The notes under the pieces were generated by a model. The model made no database searches. It worked only from the letters and a program-made list of their open reading frames with translations, and had not been told where the DNA came from. A stretch of DNA of 64,000 nucleotides from positions 6,607,560 through 6,671,559 of the forward strand of contig NW_024041484.1 in NCBI RefSeq assembly GCF_014851395.1, written 5' to 3'. Both the position numbers and the translations under genes were made by a program. Shown piece after piece: positions 11,365-23,049 of this stretch (position 1 is the stretch's first letter; every line of letters starts with the position of its first letter). Origin of the DNA: Micropterus salmoides (Eukaryota; Chordata; Actinopteri; Centrarchiformes; Centrarchidae).

Positions 11365-14242
11365 ACTGTGCTGCCATTCTGTTTTAACCACACCCTCGAC
11401 CTTGTTTTGGTGTATGGTATTGAAATTGAGCATTTAGTGGTGTTCCCACAGAATCCCTCTTTATCCGACCACTGTTTGATAACTTTTGAGTTTGTATTGC
11501 TGAACTACTCGCCATTGGGCAAAAATTTCTATACAAGATGTCTGTCTGATAGTGCTGTAGCTAAATTTAAGGATGCGATTCCATCAGCTCTAAATACATT
11601 ATCTAGTCACAAAGTAACGGAGGACTCCTATGCTAATTTCAGTCCCTCCCAAATCGATCATCTTGTTGATAGTGCTGCAGGCTCGCTGCGAATGACACTG
11701 GACTCTGTAGCCCCTCTAAAAAAGAAAATACTAAAACAAAGACGGTTAGCTCCATGGTATAATACTGAAACTCGCAAATTAAAGCAAATTAAAGCAAATA
11801 TCGCGGAAACTTGAGAGGAATTGGCGTTCCACCAAAGTGGTAAATTCTCGTTTAATTTGGCAAGATAGTCTTAAAACTTATAGGAAGGCCCTCCGTAATG
11901 CTAGAGCAGCGTACTACTCGTCATTAATAGAGGAAAATAGGAACAACCCCAAGTTTCTTTTCAGCACTGTAGCCAGGCTGCCAGAGAGTAACAGCTCTAT
12001 TGAGCCAAGTATTCCCATAGCTCTCAGTAGTTACGACTTCATGAGCTTCTTTAATGATAAAATTCTAGCTATTAGAGACAAAATTCAACAAGACCTGCCC
12101 TCAACTGGCACCGACTTATCTCTTAACTCAGGAACCTTAGAAACAGCTGTAGAACCAGATACATGTTTAGACTGTTTTGCTTCACTCAATCTTTACCAAC
12201 TAACTTCAATAATTTCTTCATCTAAACCATCAACCTGCCTCTTAGACCCCATCCCGACTAGGTTGCTTAAAGATGTTTTACCCTTAGTCAGCACCTCTAT
12301 ACTAGATATGATCAATCTATCTCTATCAACAGGCTATGTACCACAGTACTTTAAAGTAGCTGTAATTAAACCTCTTCTGAAAAAGCCCAAACTTGATCCG
12401 GATGTTTTAGCCAACTATAGACCTATATCTAACCTTCCATTTCTCTCTAAGGTTCTGGAGAAAGCAGTTGCTAAACAGCTGTGTGACTTTCTACAGAGCA
12501 ATAGTTTATTTGAGGATTTTCAGTCATGATTTAGAGCTCATCATAGCACAGAGACAGCACTGGTGAAAATTACTAACGACCTCCTTATTGCATCAGACAA
12601 AGGACTTGTCTCTGTACTGGTTTTATTAGATCTTAGTGCTGCATTTGATACCATTGACCATCAGATCCTATTGCAGAGACTGGAATATTTCATTGGCATT
12701 AAAGGAACCGCTCTAAGCTGGTTTAAGTCCTATTTATCAGATCGATTTCAGTTTGTACATGTTAACGATGAGTCCTCCATGCATGCCAAAGTTAGTCATG
12801 GAGTTCCTCAAGGATCTGTCCTCGGACCAATCCTCTTCACTTTATATATGCTTCCCTTAGGCAATATTATCAGGAAACATTCCATAAGCTTTCATTGTTA
12901 TGCAGATGATACTCAGTTATATCTATCGATCAAGCCAGATGAAACTCATCAGTTAGCTAAACTTCAAATGTGCCTTCAGGATGTTAAAACCTGGATGACC
13001 TGTAATTTTCTAATGTTAAACTCAGATAAAACTGAAGTTATTGCTCTGGGGCCTAAGCACCTCCGTGACGCATTATCTAAAGATATAGTTTCCCTGGATG
13101 GCATCGCCCTGACCTCCAGCACCACTGTGAGGAATCTTGGAGTTATCTTTGATCAGGACATGTCGTTTAAGTCTCACATTAAGCAAATTTCAAGGACCGC
13201 CTTTTTCCACCTACGTAATATTGCGAAAATCAGGAATATCCTGTCTAAAAATGATGCAGAAAAACTAGTCCATGCATTTGTTACTTCTAGGCTGGATTAC
13301 TGCAATTCCTTATTATCAGGCTGCTCGAAAAAGTCCGTTAAGACTCTTCAGCTGATCCAGAATGCTGCAGCACGTGTTCTGACAGGAACCAGGAAAAGAT
13401 ATCACATTTCTCCTGTTTTAGCTTCTTTGCATTGGCTTCCAGTAAAATCCAGAATATAATTTAAAATCATTCTTCTCACCTACAAAGCTCTTAATGGTCA
13501 GGCACCATCTTATCTTAAAGAGCTCATAGTACCTTACTACCCCACCAGAGCACTGCGCTCCCAGAATGAAGGGTTATTTGTGGTTCCTAGAGTCTCCAAA
13601 AGTAGACTAGGAGCCAGAGCGTTCAGCTATCAAGCTCCTCTCCTGTGGAACCAGGTTCCAGTTTGGGTTCAGGAGGCAGACACCATCTCCACATTTAAGA
13701 GTAGGCTTAAGACTTTCCTCTTTGATAAAGCTTATAGTTAGGGCTGGCTCAGGTGAGTCCTGAACCATCCCTTAGTTATGCTGCTATAGGCCTAGACTGC
13801 CGGGGGATTTCCCATGATGCACTGAGCTCCTCTCTCCTCTACTTTCTCTCCTTCTGTATGCAACCTCATCCCATTATTGCATGTTACTAACACAACTTCT
13901 CCCCTTTCTGGTAGTCTTGTGCTTTCTCGTCCCTCTCCTCTCTCCTCCTATCACTTCCTGCAGATTTTCTGGCTCTGGAGCTGTGGAGTCTGGATCTGTG
14001 GCTGCGGGTCACCTGCTGCCCCGTGTTCCGCTCGACACCCTCTGCTGCAACGACTATTGTTACTAGTCCTATTGTTATTATAATCATTAACATTACGATT
14101 GTTACCATTAACACTACTATAAATATCTGTACCATTTTTCATTTAGTCTATAGCAACATCACCTTTACTGTCTGTACCTCTGTGTGTATATTGTGTAGGC
14201 TGCCTCCTCTCTCTCTCTCTCTCTCTCACCCCAACCGGTCGA

Positions 14243-14282
<40 letters not shown>

Positions 14283-14520
14283 CCCCAACCGGTCGTGGCA
14301 GATGGCCGCCCACCCTGAGCCACTGCCTCTTAAAAGGAAGTTTTTCCTTGCCCCTGTCGCCTAGTGCTTGCTCTTGGTGGGAACTTTTGGGCTTCTGTAA
14401 ATAGCATCATAGAGTATGGTCTAGACCTGCTCTTTTATGAAAAGCGCTGTGAGATAACTGTTGTTGTGATTTGGCGCTATATAAATAAAATTAAATTGAA
14501 AATTAAATTGAAATTGAAAA
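11365..14520 (+). mobile_element. 5'-truncated L2-type LINE, ORF broken
   Basis: Non-LTR retrotransposon whose ORF once encoded endonuclease plus reverse transcriptase. It begins inside the endonuclease (HTLDLVLVYG, then SDHCLITFEF), passes through RT blocks (DPIPTRLLKD, NYRPISNLPF, LDLSAAFDTIDH, GVPQGSVLGPILFTLYM, the intact YADDTQLYLS box near 12900) and ends with the LDYCNSLL and LHWLPVKSRI blocks common in L2 elements. It is dead: a frameshift lies near 11815-11837, a TGA replaces a glycine codon at 12527-12529, and a TAA replaces glutamine at 13457-13459. The 3' UTR holds two (TC)n tracts, each next to ACCGGTCG, and ends in ATTGAA-type repeats. Identical 17-base target-site duplications flank it (11348-11364 and 14521-14537). 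Confidence 0.88.
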
Positions 14521-14537
14521 ATTCTCATAGTACTACT

Positions 14538-14720
14538 AGCGGGGAACCCGGGTCTCTCGTGCCTTTGGTGTGAGAGACCCGGGTTCACTTCCCCGCTGTG
14601 ACCCATCCACCATTGTCCCTGAGCAAGACACTTAACCCCTAGTTGCTCCAGAGGCATGCAACCTCTGTAAGTCGCTTTGGATAAAAGCGTCAGCTAATAT
14701 GAATAAATGATAATGTAAAT
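14538..14720 (+). mobile_element. tRNA-derived SINE inserted at the L2 right edge
   Basis: Flanked by an 8-base duplication GTACTACT (14530-14537 and 14721-14728). The head carries a B-box-like GGTTCACTTCC (14583-14593). The middle reads CCCTGAGCAAGACACTTAAC, and the tail TAAGTCGCTTTGGATAAAAG is typical of fish SINEs that share a LINE 3' end. The head is dominated by a 15-bp palindrome at 14544-14586, extended by outer AGCGGGG/CCCCGCT pairing. Confidence 0.8.
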
Positions 14721-14728
14721 GTACTACT

Positions 14729-16570
14729 GTTTGGACTGCACTGACTGGGATGTTTTCAGGACTGCTACCAACAATCTGGACGTCCTACATCAGCTTCTGT
14801 GAGGACACCTGTATACCAACAATATATATAACAATGACAAACCCTGGTTTACAGCCAAACTCAGACAGCTGAGGTTGGAAAAGGAGGAGGCATTTAGGAG
14901 TTGGGATCAAGCTGGGTGCGGGCGTTAAAGTACAGGTTTAGCAAGGAGGTGTGAGAAGCTAAACGACTGTATGCAGAGAGGCTAAAGAACCAGTTCTCTG
15001 CAATCGACGCCACTTCTGTCTGGAGGGGGTTCAGACAGATCACTAACTACAAACCAAAATCCCCCCATTACATCAATGACTCTCGCCTGGCAAATGAGCT
15101 GAATCAGTTCTACTGCCGCTTTGAGAGTCAATCGGTCACCATCCCCCGTGACTCTTCCGCTCAGTTTCAACCCCAGTCCACCATCTCCTCCCCCCACTCC
15201 TCATAGTTGGCCAGCTCCACCCCCTCCCCTCCTCTTTCCATCTCAGAGAGGGAAGTCAACAGACTGTTCAGGAGGCAGAAACCCCGCAAACCAGCTGGGA
15301 CGGACTCCCCATCCACCCTGAAGCACTGTGCTGATCAGCTGTCTCTGGTGTTCACAGACATTTTTAACACCTCACTGGAGACATGCCATGTGCCAGCCTG
15401 CTTCAAAGCCTCCACCATCATCCCTGTCCCCAAAAAACCAAGGACCACAGGACTAAACGACTTCAGACCCGTCGCCCTGATCTCTGTGGTAATGAAGTCC
15501 TTTGAACGCCTTGTGTTGTCCCACCTAAAATCCATTACAGACCCACTCCTGGACCCCCTGCAGTTCGCCTACAGAGCAAACAGGTCTGTAGATGATGCAG
15601 TAAACATGGCCCTTCACTACATCCTCCAGCACCTGAACTCCCCAGGAACCTACGCCAGGATCCTGTTTGTGGATTTCAGCTCAGCTTTTAACATCATCGT
15701 CCCAGCCCTGCTGCAAGACAAGCTCTCTCAGTTGAAAGTGCCTGACTCCACCTGCAGGTGGATCACTAACTTCCTGACGGACACGAAGCATGTTAAGCTG
15801 GGAAAACATGTCTCTGACTCCAGGACCATCAGCACCGGATCCCCTCAAGGATGCGTTCTTTCCTCTCTGCTCTTTTCCCTGTACACCAACAGCTGCACCT
15901 CCAGTCACCAGTCCGTCAAGCTCCTGAAGTTTGCGGACACCCCCCTCATTGGGCTCATCTCAGGTGGGGATGAGTCCGCCTACAGGTGGGAGATTGACCA
16001 TCTGGTGACCTGGTGCAGCCAGAACAGTCTGGAGCTCAACGCTCAGAAGACAGTGGAGATGGTCGTGGACCTCAGAAAGAGCCCAGCCCCAACCGCACCC
16101 ATCAACCTGTGTGACTCCCCCGTCGCCACTGTGGACTCCTTCCGCTTCCTGGGCACCGTCATCTCCCAGGACCTCAAGTGGGAGCTGAAGATCACCTCCC
16201 TCAGCAAGAAGGCTCAGCAGAGGATGTACTTCCTGCGGCAGCTGAAGAAGTTCAGCCTGCCAAAGACAATGATGGTGCACTTCTACACCGCCATCATCGA
16301 GTCCATCCTCACCTCCTCCATCACCATCTGGTACGCTGCTGCCACTGCCAGGGACAAGGGCAGGCTGCAGCGCATCATTCAATCTGCAGAGGTGATTGGC
16401 TGCAATCTTCCATCACTTCAGGACCAGTACGCCTCCAGGACTCTGAGGCGAGCAGGAATGATTGCAGCTGACGCCTCCCATCCCGGCCAGAAACTGTTTC
16501 AGACTCTCCCCTCTGGCAGGAGGCTGCAGTCCATCAGGATCAAAACCTCTCGCCACAAAAACAGTTTCTG
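14729..16570 (+). mobile_element. Jockey/Rex1-like LINE reverse transcriptase, inactive
   Basis: Starts in the linker between endonuclease and RT (frames with CTDWDVFR, then KPWFTAKLRQLRLEKEEAF, with frameshifts up to about 15200). An open frame at 15207-16571 then covers the RT: PAGTDSPSTLKHCADQL, VPKKPRTTGLNDFRPVAL, FVDFSSAFNII and SPQGCVLSSLLFSLYTN. The catalytic box, normally F/YADDTT, reads FADTPLIGLI (about 15930), so one of the paired catalytic aspartates is missing; an in-frame 3-base loss is the simplest cause. The 3' part continues after an inserted hAT-like block. The exact clade needs a tree. Confidence 0.82.
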
Positions 16571-17489
16571 ATGGAGCTGTTAGCAAAGTAGAGGAAGAGA
16601 GAGAAAACAGCGAGGGACAAAAAAGAAAGTGTCCAAAGTATGGGATTGTTTCAAGCTAAAGAAAACAACAACTCTGTAATGTTACCGTCTGTCCACCGTA
16701 AATCAAAACTTTTGTCGCCTTGGCAACAGCACGGCGGCGCCTTATCAGAAAGCAGCTGGTGTTCTGCCAGCAGACCACAGACAAGGTAACAGTAACAGCA
16801 ACTTTAGCATTTAACTGAAATCATGATTGATTGCTGAGTTGAAGGCTAGCCAAAGTAAGATGCAGTCCTCTGCTGAAAATGTGCACACGTACGCAGGAGT
16901 TAACTGGGTTAACTCCCCTGCAGCTCTCTCTGTAGCTCAGACAATCCCTGCTAACTGCGTGTGCTAATCCATCCTTTCACCCAGATTCTTTGTCTTTATA
17001 ATTGCCATCTTTATAATAACAAACAACAGCTGTTTCGTGTGCAGGATCGCTCATTTCCCGTTTCACATTTCACGTGTTTTCTTGATAAAAGTGGTTTGGA
17101 AACCAGCATCGGGTGCCATAGCTGTTGACAGCTCCTGTAGTGTATGTGGTGACCCCCTGTAACCGATCAGTCAAGTAGTGTGAACGCCAAGACTTCAAGA
17201 CTGCCGTCATATTTCGGCAAGTTGTGTGAACTGCACGGCCATCGGCCGACCCTGAAAGTCATGTAGTCTGCACGAGCCTGTAGTATAACTTGTGTAGCAC
17301 TCGGGTGATGTTTGTGTTTGTAAAGCAGCTGCCTGGTTATTGGTCTGATGTTTGCTGTATGACACACTGTATGGGGCGGGGGGGGCACCGCCGCCAAGCA
17401 AAAGTACTTCTTAAATGATGCATCGATGAATCGTTGAAATAATCTATAGAAGCTTCGAATACAAAAATCATCGTTATCTGCAGCCCTAG
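16571..17489. mobile_element. hAT-like insertion splitting the LINE
   Basis: The LINE ORF stops at about 16570 and its 3' UTR resumes near 17490. The block between ends in CTGCAGCCCTAG (17479-17490), a hAT-type terminus, preceded by CGATGAATCGTTGAAATAAT, typical subterminal text of fish hAT elements. Near 16630-16670 a frame reading SKVWDCFKLKK resembles the start of a BED zinc finger, found at the N terminus of many hAT transposases. The left terminus is not clear. Confidence 0.5.
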
Positions 17490-17818
17490 TCAATTTATAT
17501 ATTTCGTTGCAATACGTCTGCACTACACAAACCCAGTATAATGCACATGTTCAGCAAATGGTTGTATATTCTGCAAATAGTTGTATTATTTCTCTATTCA
17601 CTTTAATATTCTTATATAACTTGGATTGTCTATTCTATATTTATATATTTCTACACTTATTTATGTCAACTGTATGTTTGTCTACATGTAGCACATTAAA
17701 ACCAAAACAAATTCCTCCTATGTATGTATCACTACTTGGCAATAAAGCTCCTTCTGATTCTGATTCAGATTCTTCTGATTCTGATTCTGTGCGTCTTCCT
17801 CCTCCCCCTTCCGCCTGA
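17490..17818 (+). mobile_element. LINE 3' UTR and (TTCTGA)n tail
   Basis: AT-rich 3' UTR ending in CTTGGCAATAAAGCTCCTTC and a degenerate TTCTGATTCTGATTCAGA repeat (17751-17786). This is the usual terminus of the LINE group found at 14729-16570 and most likely the displaced 3' end of that copy. Confidence 0.65.
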
Positions 17819-18508
17819 AGGCACACACGTTTGCCTCATAGTTGGACTTGGCTCATAGCCCAGGCGGTTTAGTATGAGTGACTAGTCAATCAATCACACA
17901 CTCCACGTCAGACATAATTAAACGGTTGAAACTCAAAAATCATGGATAGAAAACATGCGACACAACGCAAAGGTTGTGCTGAAAAGCTGAAGGAGAAAAA
18001 AAGAGGTCTCTTGGCAGGCAGCAAAGTGTCTCAGTATTACAGACTTTTCATTTGTGCTGCTGTTACTCATAGACAGCAGTGATGATTCCTGCAGCAGGGG
18101 AGGGTAGTAACTTGTTACAAGTAACGCAAATTTGTAAAATAAATAAATCAAATCTAAAAAATTGTTTCCAACTTTTCACGTTCCTTTATGTATTTTTACT
18201 CTTCACTCTAGTATTTACTTTGGGCCCAAAGTAGCCTAATCTACTATTAATTTCGTTACATTTTCTATTTTCTAATCTGCATTTTGCTTCATTTACTGAA
18301 ATGCTGTGTGCGCAATTATAGAAGAGCTTTGATCTGGGGCTCTTGACACATATATGAATGAGCTGGACAGATGCAAACATTTAGAAAATCAGGCAAATAC
18401 CTTTTCAGTTTAAGGCTTTATTGTTAAACGAATACAACTAAAATCCAGTGAGTGCACACCATGGCACTGGTGGCCCTGTTGGAAAGCAGCCTGCATACTG
18501 CATCACCC
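17819..18508. other. Intergenic, nothing recognised
   Basis: No gene or repeat terminus could be supported. Short reverse-strand frames show no motif. Confidence 0.35.
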
Positions 18509-18756
18509 TTTCACAAGCCGGTGTAACACCAAAATCTGTGACCTATCAGATTCTGTGTTCTCTTACCATAACCAAGTACTTATAGTACCTAAACCCAACG
18601 AAGTACGTTTAGTACCTAAACCCAACCAAGTACTTTTGGTACCCAACCAAACTGCAGCTGCTTCACATCGTCAACAAAGCGTCTGGCGCTTAACTTCCCA
18701 TTGGGGTCACAGAATCTGATAGGTCACACATTTTGGTGTCACACCGGCAAGTGAAA
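18509..18756. mobile_element. Palindromic MITE with about 45-bp terminal inverted repeats
   Basis: GCCGGTGTAACACCAAAATC (18517-18536), continuing to GATTCTGTG, is mirrored at 18708-18748 with only two mismatches in 41 bases. Weaker TTCAC matches extend the ends outwards. The core holds three degenerate copies of a roughly 27-base unit containing AACCCAACCAAGTACTTTTG (18560-18650). No coding capacity. Confidence 0.75.
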
Positions 18757-20150
18757 TATGATACTTTCACTTTCCATTACTACCTTTTTATATACAGTCT
18801 ATGAATACTACACGACCCTGTCCGCAGGAGAAGCGGTTGATCATGGATGGATGGACTTTCCATTACCGGCGTGTTAAAAGCTTATTTAGTCTCTGCAGGG
18901 CAAATGTGGACTACTCACTGTAACATCTAAATCAGATGATCACTGGATTGATTTTGAGATATTTACAGAATCCTGTTGTTGAGCAGAGCATCGCTTTGTT
19001 TTGATGGAAATTAGTCTGTTCTCTCTCTTCTAATTCACAGGGTAACTATTTTTTATAGCGATTACCAAGTCCATTAAACAGAATGTCGTAGGTGTAAATA
19101 ATATTGGCTTTCACTCAGCTGCTGCCAGCTGTTATTTACTCAGCAAACAATCATTTTTGAGATGCAGAGAGAGTGTTTAAAAAAAAAAAAAGAGAGAGTG
19201 AACCTTCTCTTACGTTGTTTCATATCCATTCTGTGTTCTTTAGTTGACAATGTGAGAGAGCGATAAGGTCGAGTAAATCGGTGACGTCAAAACATGCTCA
19301 TTACGGTGTGTGCAAGCTAATTAGTAGGTCGTGATATTACTACCATAACGTGTTCCCAGGTGGAAGGTCATGTTCCTGCGACCATGCGTAACGTTCCCTA
19401 AAAGTTCTCTTAAAGGTGGCCAACATTCTGATCCTTTACACAACATTAGGGAAGGAAAATGTCCTCCATTGGTAATGAAAGTGCTGCAGTTCAATGTTCC
19501 TCATATGACTTTAGGGTAAGTTTCTCTGACCAGATTTTGGTTTGGTGGTCAGTATGTCATTAAAAATATAATGTTATTATATATGAAATAAAAAGGGGAC
19601 ACTTTCGGTTTTATAATCTGTCAAATATAACTCTTCTGAATTAAATCAAGTCATTTTGAGGAGGAAACTACCTTTCAGTCAATATGCAAAGTTGAGGCTG
19701 CAATCATTTTTTTGCAAGTAAAAAATTGCATTTTATGTCTTGTATTTTAACAGGTAAAAAGGACTGGATTGGTTGGTACACAGCAAGTTAAATAATGCAG
19801 ATTCATAAGGATAATTGCAAAAGAGATCATGTCTTTATTTGAAATATATAACTCAGCAGTAAGTCATGTTAATTATAGGCTACATTCCGTTTTCCAGACA
19901 TAAACAAAGATATTAGACATATATGCCTACCAAACACATGTCATGCCTGGTTATGCTATAAATTGCAAACACTTATTTGGCCACAGTTGTGATTATTCTG
20001 TTAAAATGAACATATCACAAAGACAAATCTTTGCTATTACCTCGGACATAAAGTGATGTTTATTTGCACGTTATGTCTGTATGATCCAGAGTAAAGAGAC
20101 TGGGAGATACATGCTGCGCGTGCTCCCGTGGACGTCAATCAGTTTTAAGG
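18757..20150. other. Intergenic; one GGATGG-tailed repeat fragment
   Basis: CGACCCTGTCCGCAGGAGAA followed by GATGGATGGA at 18814-18856 is the 3' end of the same retroposed repeat as the complete copy at 23853-23956. The rest shows no gene. Confidence 0.4.
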
Positions 20151-20154
20151 TTCG

Positions 20155-20578
20155 ACGTGCTGTGCGTTCATAGATGGTATTCTGCATGCTTTGGTAGTAA
20201 CGAGTAGTTTTTAAGTTAGGCTACTGTTGCCTTTCTCTCATCTCGAACCAATCTGCCCATTCTCCTCTGACCTCTGACATCAACAAGGTATTTTCGTCCA
20301 CACAACTGCCGCTCACTGGATATTTTCTCTTTTTTGGACAATTCTCTGTAAACCCTACAGATGGTTGTGCATGAAAATCCCAGTAGATTAGCAGTTTCTG
20401 AAATACTCAGACCAGCCCGTCACTTAAATCCCCTTTCTTCCCCATTCTGATGCTCTTCAACAAGTTGTCTTGACCACCTCTACATGCCTAAATGCATTGA
20501 GTTGCTGCCATGTGATTGGCTGATTAGCTATTTGTGCAATTGAACAGGTGTACCTAATAAAGTGGCTGGTGAGTGTAG
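20155..20578 (-). mobile_element. Tc1-like transposon fragment
   Basis: Reverse complement reads as the 5' half of a Tc1 transposase gene (helix-turn-helix region, many lesions) ending in the terminal repeat ACCTAATAAAGTGGCTGGTG near 20551-20570. Related to the fuller copy at 55070-56276 and the fragment at 37090-37790. The catalytic half is absent. Confidence 0.65.
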
Positions 20579-20579
20579 T

Positions 20580-21611
20580 TACTGAATATACTGTATATAT
20601 ATATAAGGGTGTATGATTTGTAACACAGTTTTCACACAAGTCCGCTTCTGTATTCACATTCACTGTTGACTTTTTGTCTCAGACAGGAATCAAATCCTGG
20701 TTGAAAGTCCGGTTTGCACTTTCAAACAGTATGTGCACAAATCCCATCAAGACTTTGCGCCTTGATGGGAACCATGCAGTAAATGGGGTCAAGCGCACAT
20801 GGTTTGTTTTTATCTACTTCTAATTTGGACAGATTTAGCAGATATAGCTTACGTAGCTAAGAACTTAGTCCCTGGTTTGTTGCTAACTGGCTGAACCCAG
20901 AAATGTATAATTTAATAATAATTAATAATTGTAAAAAACTGAGGCCTTGCAACAGGTACAACTCTATCAACATCATTCTCACCGTATCATTTATCTCACT
21001 CTATCCCCCTGAGGGCGAATAACATTTTCATAAATTTCAACAGACCCATCACACATTTAGCTACATTTTAACCCTCCCTCTCTCTTCGGTTCGTCAGCGA
21101 TTCTCTTCCCTTCAGCAAATCACAAACGTTGATCATAGAACCTCAACGCAAAACATCTTCCACTGTTTTCCCCAGAGAATATCAGTGTAGGGAGACTTTT
21201 TTGCTGTTTCTGTTTCAGTTTTTTGAGAATTAGAACCCGTGGAGGGGGGAACAGACTCTGGTTTAACAAGCCACCAAGACAGCCTGAAATCTTCATCATT
21301 ATTATTTCCAGCTATGAAGAGACAGCACAGACACACACAATGCAGCCCTCACATGAAGCAGATCTGTGAACTGCAATTTGCAGGGCTGGAAAGATGTTGC
21401 GAGTCCCTCAGTCCCCTGTGCACTTGAAGGAGACATTTGGAGGTGGAGTGCATCGTCCTCCATGAAACAAGGAGCACTGGTAGCATTACGTTTCATTTTG
21501 TGTGTAGAGTGAACACACACACATATACACACATATATAGACATAGTAAAACACATCTAAACCTGTATTTAATTTATCCATGAAAAATTCGGTCTGCTCA
21601 TCTCAAAGCAG
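20580..21611. other. Intergenic, nothing recognised
   Basis: No supportable gene or repeat terminus. Overlapping short frames at 21133-21556 have no recognisable motif. Confidence 0.35.
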
Positions 21612-21900
21612 TTAATCAGTACAGGGGTAGAGCGGTTGTCCACTAACTGGGAGGTTGGTGGTTAGAGCCTTGGCTCCCCCAGTCTGCATGAAAAAATGTC
21701 TTCGGGAAAGACACTGATTACTCACGGTGGTTGAATGTGTGTGAATGAGTTATTTTCTGTCTCTCACCTTAGCCTCTCTTATCAGTGTGTGAATAGGGTG
21801 AATGTGAATATTAAGCTGAGGGGAAAGCAGAGAGTAGTAATTCTCTGGGTTTGTCACTATGAGTGACACCTTTCACATACATATAGTCATTTGATCCCTT
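21612..21900 (+). mobile_element. tRNA-derived SINE
   Basis: The head ACAGGGGTAGAGCGGTTGTC (21621-21640) followed by GGTGGTTAGAGCC is a degenerate tRNA with A-box- and B-box-like parts. The body contains GAAAGACACTGATTACTCAC and TTGAATGTGTGTGAATGAG. A tail fragment of the same family appears at about 59690-59800. Confidence 0.6.
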
Positions 21901-22003
21901 ATTAATATAAAATATTGATTATAGCAGCTTTAAAAGCCCTAGTAAAATGGTTTGACAGGCTGCTCCATCCTCAGTTGATCAATTTTCAATTTAGGGGAAG
22001 TGA

Positions 22004-22008
<5 letters not shown>

Positions 22009-22050
<42 letters not shown>
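22009..22050. repeat. (TG)n microsatellite
   Basis: Uninterrupted TG dinucleotides, about 21 copies. Confidence 0.95.
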
Positions 22051-22054
<4 letters not shown>

Positions 22055-22639
22055 ATCTTCGAGTATCTTTAACCAGTCCAGTTGCCCTTGATTTTAATCT
22101 TCCTTGGGAAGAATGACGGAGAACCTTAACAGACCGTTAAGTTAAGTTAAATAGTTGTAATAGTAACCAAAAAGTAGCTTAAAGGATAAATGGTTGAAAC
22201 AGTGGTAGTCATGTAAATGCAAACTTGACCAAACCAACAAAACATTACATTTACAAAAACATTACTGTAACAAAAATAACTTTTATATGATAAACAGTGC
22301 TTTAAAGAAAAAACAGTTTAAAATCAGTACATCTGTGAGGATACATCTGAAAAACCTACTGTACTAGCAGTAATGATAAGATTTAATAATCATTTGGTGA
22401 CTTTTGATGTTCCTATAATGATCACAGAAGGATTTAAACACATACAAATATTTTATGCAATTACTGTCTGTGGTAATGATGAATGGTTATGTTAGTTATG
22501 AAGGATTATGTCTTGACCTCATATGGTGTTATTGTAGTAGCCTATTTTTATGGTATTCTTGATAACACCTATTGCAAAGATGTACTGGAGGATCCCTGTG
22601 GTTTTCCAGGGGAGAGTCTCTAGGTCAGTGCTCTGTTTG

Positions 22640-22770
22640 TATACAAAAGCACGTCACTGTGCATAAAAAGTCTCCACCTCATACAGGCCACGCCTCATCC
22701 TCCTTACTTGTAGATGAGGGCTGATGCAATGCTCATCTTTATAAAAGGTGAGTCCCAAACCTTCTGCCAG
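22640..22770 (+). promoter_or_regulatory. slc38a2: slc38a2 core promoter with TATA box and ATF4-type response element
   Basis: TATAAAAGG lies at 22740-22748, placing initiation near 22770. Ten bases upstream, TGATGCAAT (22722-22730) matches the C/EBP-ATF composite site through which ATF4 induces genes on amino acid starvation. An ACGTCA half-site (22651-22656) and a CACGCC box (22689-22694) lie further up. Mammalian SLC38A2 is a known ATF4 target whose amino-acid-response element of this type is in intron 1; here it would sit in the core promoter. The assignment rests on motif and position, not on transcript data. Confidence 0.6.
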
Positions 22771-23049
22771 CAGAACAGGGTCTTCTCTCCGAGCGTACCG
22801 CGTCTCTGGGAATTTACTTTTGATTTAACACTTCGGTCAGTTTATTCTATAGTGTACGTGTTCGTTACTTGAACTGTTTCAGCAAGTTTTTTAATCAGAC
22901 CCTGTCTAGTAACCATTTATTCTACAATTTATTCATATTCAACCGAAATACTCTCAAGGATCACTTGGCTTTTGTGAAGAAACTGTCCTTGTGCAGTTTT
23001 TTTTTTTTACTGAGAGGATTTTAGAGGCATCCTGCCACATCTTCAGAGG
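22771..23049 (+). other. slc38a2: Candidate non-coding first exon of slc38a2
   Basis: Inferred from the TATA box upstream and a good donor, CAGAGG|GTAAGA, at 23049/23050. No ATG occurs in it, as expected for an untranslated leader. It would splice to the acceptor ending TACAG at 24308, two bases before the start codon. A weaker donor near 22835 is an alternative. Confidence 0.45.
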
